The translations under genes were made by a program, and so were the position numbers. This document shows positions 59,132 to 64,000 of a stretch of 64,000 nucleotides of DNA, one piece after another. Location: contig NZ_CP040887.1 in NCBI RefSeq assembly GCF_006337125.1, positions 2,666,001-2,730,000 of the forward strand. The letters are read 5' to 3'. Each line of letters opens with the position of its first letter. Position 1 is the stretch's first letter. The DNA comes from Serinicoccus chungangensis (GTDB lineage Bacteria; Actinomycetota; Actinomycetes; Actinomycetales; Dermatophilaceae). Below the pieces are notes generated by a model that worked only from the letters and a program-made list of their open reading frames with translations, made no database searches and was not told the DNA's origin.

Positions 59132-60531
59132 GGGTCTGTCCGATGAACGGTGTTTCTGGCGTTCATCTCAGAGGTTCTCCGCGGCCGGCATGCGGTCGGC
59201 GAAGGTGACGGCGAAAGCGTTGAGCGCGGGCTTCCACCGTATGGTCCATCGTGCCTGGCCGGTGCCCTTGGGGTCCAGCCCCCGGGTGACCAGGTAGAGG
59301 CACTTCAGGGCGGCCTGCTGGGTCGGGATGTGCCCGCGCACGGTGACCGCCTGCCGGTACCTGGCGTGCAAGGACTCGATGGCGTTGGTGGAGAAGGCGG
59401 ATCTGCACGTCCTAGGCCAGGAAGGGGATGAACTCCTCCCACGACGCTCTCCACATCTTCGGCATCGCGGGGTAGGGCTTGCCCCATTTCTCCTCCAGCT
59501 CCTCGAACGCCACCCACGCCGCCCCCACCGAGGGTGCGGTGTAGATGCGGCGCAAGTCCTTGGCCAGCTGGTCACAGTACTTGCGGCTCGCGTACCGCAG
59601 GGTGGCCCGGATGAGGTGGATCACGCACGCCTGCACGATGGCCTGCGGGAACACCGCGTGCACGCTGTCGGGTAGTCCCTTGAGCCCGTCGCAGTCGATG
59701 AAGAAGACATCCCGCACGCCGCGGTTCTTCAGGTCCGCCAGCACGTTCATCCAGAACTTCGCGGACTCGCCGCCGCCCTGCCCGGCCCACAGGCCGAGCA
59801 CGTCACGCCGCCCTCCCAATTCGACGCCGATCGCGGCGTAGAAGGGTTGGTTGCCGATCTGCCCGTCACGGACCTTGACGTAGATCGCGTCGATGAAGAT
59901 GGCCGCGTACACGCCCTGCAACGGGCGGCTGGCCCAGGCGGCCATCTCCTCGAGGACCTTGTCGGTGATCCTCGAGACAGTGTCCTTGTAGATAAATGCG
60001 CCATACACCTCATGGAAGTGCGCGCTCATCTCGCCGGTGGTCAGCCCTTTCGCGAACAGGCTGATCGCGACGGCGTCCACGTCCGACAGGCGCCGTTGTC
60101 GCAACTTGGGCGATGACCGGCTCGAACGTGCCGGCCCGATCCCGCGGGACCGCGATGCTCACCTCCCCGGCGGCGTCGGTGAGCACCGTCTTGGGGCGGG
60201 TGCCGTTGCGGATGTTGCCGCTGTCCGCAGAGGGTGCCTGATGTTTCTCGTGGCCGAGGTGCTCGGTCAGCTCCTCTTCCAGCGCGGTCTTTAGGACAAT
60301 CGCGGTGATCGACTTGAGCAGCCCGTCCGGGCCGGTCAGGTCCTCACCGCGGGCCCGGGCGGCCTTGACCAGCTCCCGGACCGCGGCCTGCTCGGCCTCG
60401 CTGCGCGAGGCCGTCTTCTTCACCTTCTTGGGCATCGAGCTCACGCTCGTGATCTTCTCGGTCATCGCATGACCTTCCCCGCCAGCCGTGCCGGCGTGTC
60501 AGGCCAGAAACACCATTCAGCGGACAGTCCC
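59132..60531. mobile_element. decayed IS256-family element
   Basis: Inverted ends are GGGTCTGTCCGATGAACGG... at 59132-59160 and, reversed, GGGACTGTCCGCTGAATGG... at 60503-60531, identical in 26 of 29 positions. The 1.4-kb element holds a broken transposase read leftward. Flanking 8-base sequences (TTCAGAGA and TGCCTTCA) do not match, so no target duplication survives. It separates the denitrification locus side from the two-component/ABC block. Confidence 0.85.
59168..60465 (-). pseudogene. IS256-family transposase, two frame disruptions
   Basis: Three frames combine to one transposase: from the ATG at 60465 (LTEHLGHEKHQAP, RNGTRPKTVLTDAAGEVSIA); then, after a shift near 60105, LRQRRLSDVDAVAISLFAKG, FIDAIYVKVRDGQIGNQPFY (Asp) and VFFIDCDGLKGLPDSV (Asp); then, after a TAG and shift near 59410, FSTNAIESLHARYRQAV (Glu) and RWKPALNAFAVTF. 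No intact product is possible. It is a different subfamily from the element at 18497. Confidence 0.85.
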
Positions 60532-60536
60532 TGCCT

Positions 60537-61157
60537 TCACCGCAGTAGGCTGGAGTCGCGTGCAGAAGCGACGGCGGCGGTGCGGGAGGAGACGCCGAGC
60601 TTGGTGTAGATGTGCACGAGGTGTGATTTCACGGTCGCGTCGCTGATATGCAGTCGTGCCGCGATGTCGTTGTTCGTTGCGCCGTCTGCGACGAGTCGCA
60701 GCACTTCGGTCTCACGGGCGCTGAGGTTGGGTTGCGGGGAACGCATTCGGGCGAGCAGTCGTCCCGCGATCGCGGGGGCGAGGGCGGTCTCGCCTGCGGC
60801 TGCGGCGCGGATTGCAGCGAGGAGCTCCTCGAGTGGGGCGTCTTTGAGGAGGTAGCCGCTGGCTCCGGCTTCGACGGCGCCGAGGATGTCGCTGTCGGTG
60901 TCGTAGTTCGTGAGCACCAGCACGGCAGGCGGATGGTTGAGTGCGCGAATGCGGCGGGTCGCGTCGGCCCCGGTCTGGTCGGTGCCGAACTGCAAGTCCA
61001 TGAGCACCACGTCCGGTACCAGATCGCTCGCGAGGGCGACGACATCGTCAGGGGTTGCCGCTTCCCCGATCACGTCGAGGTCGGGGTCGCCTGAGAGCAT
61101 CGCCCGCAAGCCCGTGCGGACGACGGGGTGGTCATCGGCAAGCACGATCCGGATCAC
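60537..61157 (-). CDS. NarL/LuxR-type response regulator
   Basis: The 206-aa regulator has a receiver domain with D8, D9 and phospho-acceptor D54 (VVLMDLQFG), T in VLVLTNYDT and K in GYLLKDAPLEE. A LuxR-type HTH follows (NLSARETEVLRLVADGATNN, IAARLHISDATVKSHLVHIY). Its ATG overlaps the kinase stop by 4 bases. It probably controls the divergent ABC transporter genes. Confidence 0.9.
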   Translation of the reverse strand: MIRIVLADDHPVVRTGLRAMLSGDPDLDVIGEAATPDDVVALASDLVPDVVLMDLQFGTDQTGADATRRIRALNHPPAVLVLTNYDTDSDILGAVEAGASGYLLKDAPLEELLAAIRAAAAGETALAPAIAGRLLARMRSPQPNLSARETEVLRLVADGATNNDIAARLHISDATVKSHLVHIYTKLGVSSRTAAVASARDSSLLR

Positions 61158-62350
61158 GATGCCGCCTCGCTTCCGGTGAGAAGCGGCAGTCGCGCGGTGA
61201 CCGTGGTGCCCTGTTGAGGGGCCGAGGCGATGGTGAGGGTGCCGTCGAGTTGTTCGAGGCGCTCACGCATGGCGTGCAACCCGAAGGAGTCAGCCTCGTG
61301 CGAGTCGGCGACCGCGGAGGACACCTCGAAGCCGCGGCCGTCATCGCGTACCACCAGCGATACCGTGGCGTTGTCTCGGGTGAGTTCGGCGGTGATCCGG
61401 GTGGCGTTCGCGTGGCGGATCGTGTTCGAGAGGGCGCCCTGAAAGATGCGCAGCAGCGCGATCTGGGTTCCCATCGGCAGGTCGAGTTCCTCGGCACTCA
61501 CCTCGACTGGGATGGACGCGCGGTCGGACTGTTCCTGACCGAGGCGGTGCAGGGCGGGGGCCAGTCCGTCGCCGAGGCGGGTCGGGGTGAGCTCGCGGAT
61601 GATCTGCCTCGTGTCCGCGAGGCTGTCGGCCGCGGTCTCACGGGCGAGTCGCACGTACCCGGCACCGGGTTCGGGGGTGTCGCGTTCAGCGGCACGCAAC
61701 AGCATCTGGATCGAGGACAGGCCCTGGGCGACGGTGTCGTGGATTTCACGAGCGAGCCGGGCGCGCTCCGCCAGTGCGCCCTGTTCGCGTTCGGTCTGGG
61801 CGAGTTGCTGCCGAGTGCGGATCAGTTCGGCAACGAGCCGTTCGCGCTCTTCGGCTTCACGCCGAAGCGCACGGTAGGCGAGCCCGATCAGTAGGGCGAC
61901 GCCGGCGCCCACCAGTGGGCCGATCACCCCGCCGACGCTGAACCCGAGATGGAGGCCGAGGGCGAGGATCGCGAACGCGGTCGTGGCCACGATCGCCGCG
62001 ACCCCTCCACGTCCGGGCAGGACGTGAAGGTAGAGGAAGAACAGCGGGAAGACGAGGTAGGCCCCCTCGGGGCTCAGCCACGTCAGCACCGCCCACAACA
62101 GCGTGAGCGCGGCGATCCAGCCGACGGCGTCACCGCGCCGGGAGACTCCTGAATCGCCTTGTGTCCGCGCCGCCCAGGCACCGGCGAGATACACCGCGAC
62201 GAACGCCATCCCCATGACCAGCGTCCATGTCGCAGCCGGCGAGGAGACGACGTATGCGCGCACCACCGTGAAGCCCGCGAGCCCGATCAGGAGGGCGTGC
62301 AGGCCAAACCGGAGACCGGTGAACACCGGGGCGAGGGTCGAATGCGACAT
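61154..62350 (-). CDS. two-component sensor histidine kinase
   Basis: The 398-aa kinase has about six membrane segments in residues 1-160, a coiled linker (EAEERERLVAELIRTRQQLA), the HisKA_3 box with H204 (LAREIHDTVAQGLSSIQMLL) and an HATPase domain (SNTIRHANATRITAELT, VRDDGRGFEV, SFGLHAMRERLEQLDG). No large extracellular sensor is present, so it likely senses within the membrane, as kinases paired with peptide- or drug-export ABC systems often do. It is coupled to the response regulator and divergent from the permease. Confidence 0.9.
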   Translation of the reverse strand: MSHSTLAPVFTGLRFGLHALLIGLAGFTVVRAYVVSSPAATWTLVMGMAFVAVYLAGAWAARTQGDSGVSRRGDAVGWIAALTLLWAVLTWLSPEGAYLVFPLFFLYLHVLPGRGGVAAIVATTAFAILALGLHLGFSVGGVIGPLVGAGVALLIGLAYRALRREAEERERLVAELIRTRQQLAQTEREQGALAERARLAREIHDTVAQGLSSIQMLLRAAERDTPEPGAGYVRLARETAADSLADTRQIIRELTPTRLGDGLAPALHRLGQEQSDRASIPVEVSAEELDLPMGTQIALLRIFQGALSNTIRHANATRITAELTRDNATVSLVVRDDGRGFEVSSAVADSHEADSFGLHAMRERLEQLDGTLTIASAPQQGTTVTARLPLLTGSEAAS

Positions 62351-62500
62351 GACGCTCCAAGCCTATGCGAGCGGTGTTGCCCGGCCATCAACCGAAAGTT
62401 GGACCGTGAATCCCACGGTTTGGGCGATGCCCGGCCCTGCCTGCGCGAAGGAGGGTTGAAGGGTAGCTCGGGCAGAGTGCGCGAGCGGAAAGGCATCATC

Positions 62501-63592
62501 GTGTTCGTCGCGTGGAGAGAGTTGCGGTTCGCCCGCGGCCGGTTTCTCCTCATCGGGGCCGTCGTCGCCCTGATCACCCTGCTCGTCGGCTTCCTCTCCG
62601 GCCTCACCGGGGGTCTGGCCGCCCAGAACATCTCCTCCGTGCTGCAGTTGCCCGGGGATCGTCTCGTGCTGCAGCAGCCCGAGAACAGCGACCCTAGCTA
62701 CGCAACCTCTTCCCTTGACGAGAACACAGTCACAGCATGGGAACAGGCGGACGGGATCGAGTCGGTGACACCGATCGGGATCGTCCAATCGCGGGCCTCG
62801 GCCAGCCGCATCGACGACCCGACCGGGGTTGCCCTCTACGGGCTGCCACAGCATGCCCCCGATACCCAGTCGAACCCCCTGTTCGACCTCGCCCCGGTTC
62901 ACGACGACGAGGTCGGTGTTTCCTCCGGGGCCGCCGATTATCTCGGCGTCGAGACTGGTGACACGATCTCGATCACCGGCACTGATTTCACCGTCAGCGT
63001 CGTCGGCGATGATCTTTGGTACAGCCACACACCGGTCATCGCCTTGACCCCAGAGGCGTGGAGCGAGGCAAGTAAGCGCGTCGGCGGCACAGGCGAAGCG
63101 ACGGTGCTCGCCGTCACCGCCAACGCAGACTGGGAGGCCATAGGTGCAGCAACCGGCACGGTCGCCGAAACACCGCTGGCGAGCCTGACCGCCCTGGAAG
63201 CGTTCCGATCCGAGATCGGGTCGCTCGGGCTGATGATCGCGATGCTGTTCGGGATTTCCGCCCTCGTCGTAGGCGCGTTCTTCACGGTCTGGACGATGCA
63301 GCGTGCCAGTGACATGGCCGTGCTCAAAGCCCTCGGTGCGACCACCGGGTCGCTCGTGCGCGACTCACTCGGCCAGGCGTCTATCGTTCTGGTCGCCGGG
63401 ATCGGTGTCGGCCTCGCCGCCGTGATCGGGCTCGGCGCCCTCGCGGGGCAGGCGCTGCCGTTCATCATGAGCCCGATCACCACTCTCGCCCCAGCCGTCG
63501 TGATGGCGGTCCTCGGCCTCGCAGGAGCCGCGTTCGCGCTGCGCTCCGTCACCAAAGCCGACCCCCTCACCGCCCTTGGGAGCAACCGATGA
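62501..63592 (+). CDS. ABC transporter permease (FtsX/MacB type)
   Basis: The 363-aa permease has an N-terminal membrane helix (RFLLIGAVVALITLLVGFLS), a large extracytoplasmic domain (about 40-235) and three C-terminal helices starting LGLMIAMLFGISALVVGAFF. The loop MQRASDMAVLKALGATTGSL is the FtsX-family signature. The GTG at 62501 is chosen because GGAAAGG precedes it. Its stop overlaps the ATPase start (ATGA). Such transporters export or pull lipids and peptides from the envelope. Confidence 0.85.
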   Translation: MFVAWRELRFARGRFLLIGAVVALITLLVGFLSGLTGGLAAQNISSVLQLPGDRLVLQQPENSDPSYATSSLDENTVTAWEQADGIESVTPIGIVQSRASASRIDDPTGVALYGLPQHAPDTQSNPLFDLAPVHDDEVGVSSGAADYLGVETGDTISITGTDFTVSVVGDDLWYSHTPVIALTPEAWSEASKRVGGTGEATVLAVTANADWEAIGAATGTVAETPLASLTALEAFRSEIGSLGLMIAMLFGISALVVGAFFTVWTMQRASDMAVLKALGATTGSLVRDSLGQASIVLVAGIGVGLAAVIGLGALAGQALPFIMSPITTLAPAVVMAVLGLAGAAFALRSVTKADPLTALGSNR

Positions 63593-64000
63593 TCCAACTA
63601 CAGAACGTCACCCTCACCTTCCCCGACGGGGAGAACCGCATCACCGCCGTAGACAACGTCACCCTCCGCGGGCACAACGGCACCGTCACCGGCATCACCG
63701 GCCCCTCCGGGTCGGGCAAGTCCAGCATCCTCGCCGTCGCCGCGACCCTTATCCGCCCCGACTCTGGCGGAGTTCTCATCGGCAACGGCAGCGACATGAT
63801 CGACGCCGCCCAGCTCTCGAAGCACGAGGCCACGCAACTGCGCCGTGAGCGCATCGGCATCGTGTTCCAGCAGTCCAACCTACTGCCCGCGCTCACGGCG
63901 CGCGAGCAGTTGCAGGTCATGGCCAGACTCGGCGGCGGCACCAGCCGGAACAAGCGAGCGAAGATCGACGCCCGAGTCGACGAACTCCTCGACGCTGTCG
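63589..64000 (+). CDS. ABC transporter ATP-binding protein, LolD/MacB type (cut by window end)
   Basis: The first 137 codons are present. Walker A is GPSGSGKSS (near residues 38-46), the Q-loop is IGIVFQQSNLLPALTA, and the pattern of the loop between them is that of MacB/LolD-type ATPases. The signature motif and Walker B lie outside the window. It starts 4 bases inside the permease stop and forms the transporter with it. Confidence 0.9.
   Translation, partial: MIQLQNVTLTFPDGENRITAVDNVTLRGHNGTVTGITGPSGSGKSSILAVAATLIRPDSGGVLIGNGSDMIDAAQLSKHEATQLRRERIGIVFQQSNLLPALTAREQLQVMARLGGGTSRNKRAKIDARVDELLDAV

Overview
The window is GC-rich actinobacterial DNA, most likely from a member of the Intrasporangiaceae or a close relative. 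The grounds are the GC-rich codon use, frequent GTG starts, an Lsr2 nucleoid protein, remnants of tandem clpP genes, a SigE-type sigma operon, an Rv0909-like small protein, and a recurrent GTATGCC/GGCATAC word in the chromosomal-looking parts. No rRNA or complete tRNA gene and no CRISPR array was seen.

Layout. 1-18.2 kb is chromosomal: a partial alpha/beta hydrolase, a GH16 glycosidase, PAP2 phosphatase, NTF2-like protein, a group II decarboxylase broken by one amber codon, nucleotidyltransferase, SRPBCC and DUF2252 proteins, a cell-wall set (DUF4232 membrane protein, LysR regulator, class A beta-lactamase-like hydrolase, lipoprotein PBP), an SDR, two CPBP membrane proteases, a DUF6326 protein, and a divergent oxidoreductase/TetR pair separated by three operator copies. 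18.2-36.1 kb is an accessory region: two clpP fragments separated by an IS256-type element, a tRNA-3'-half-like att core, an ISL3 element with perfect ends and target duplication, a 1384-aa NACHT/STAND NTPase ending in a predicted PD-(D/E)XK nuclease (the best candidate for a novel defence gene), several small orphan genes, a SigE sigma operon, a HEAT-repeat protein, a GNAT acetyltransferase and an intact IS3 element.

36.2-57.6 kb is a nitrate respiration and denitrification locus. lsr2 is followed by moaB-moaA, moaD, a TDT transporter and an MFS transporter. Reading leftward from 52.7 kb are narK, a Cys-rich HTH regulator, narG, narH, narJ, narI, a cupin, moeZ and mobA, mostly joined by 4-bp ATGA overlaps. 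Reading rightward from 52.8 kb are a DUF2249 protein, a hemerythrin, an NnrS-like membrane protein and a large NirK fused to a membrane domain and a cupredoxin. Together they import nitrate, reduce it to nitrite with a molybdenum enzyme whose cofactor genes are partly local, and reduce nitrite to NO. moaC, moaE, moeA and an NO reductase are not in the window.

57.6-60.5 kb holds decayed IS481 and IS256 copies around a small Rv0909-like gene. 60.5-64 kb holds a NarL-type response regulator and histidine kinase, divergent from an ABC permease and ATPase cut by the window end; the GTATGCC word was not seen in this last block, which may have been acquired.
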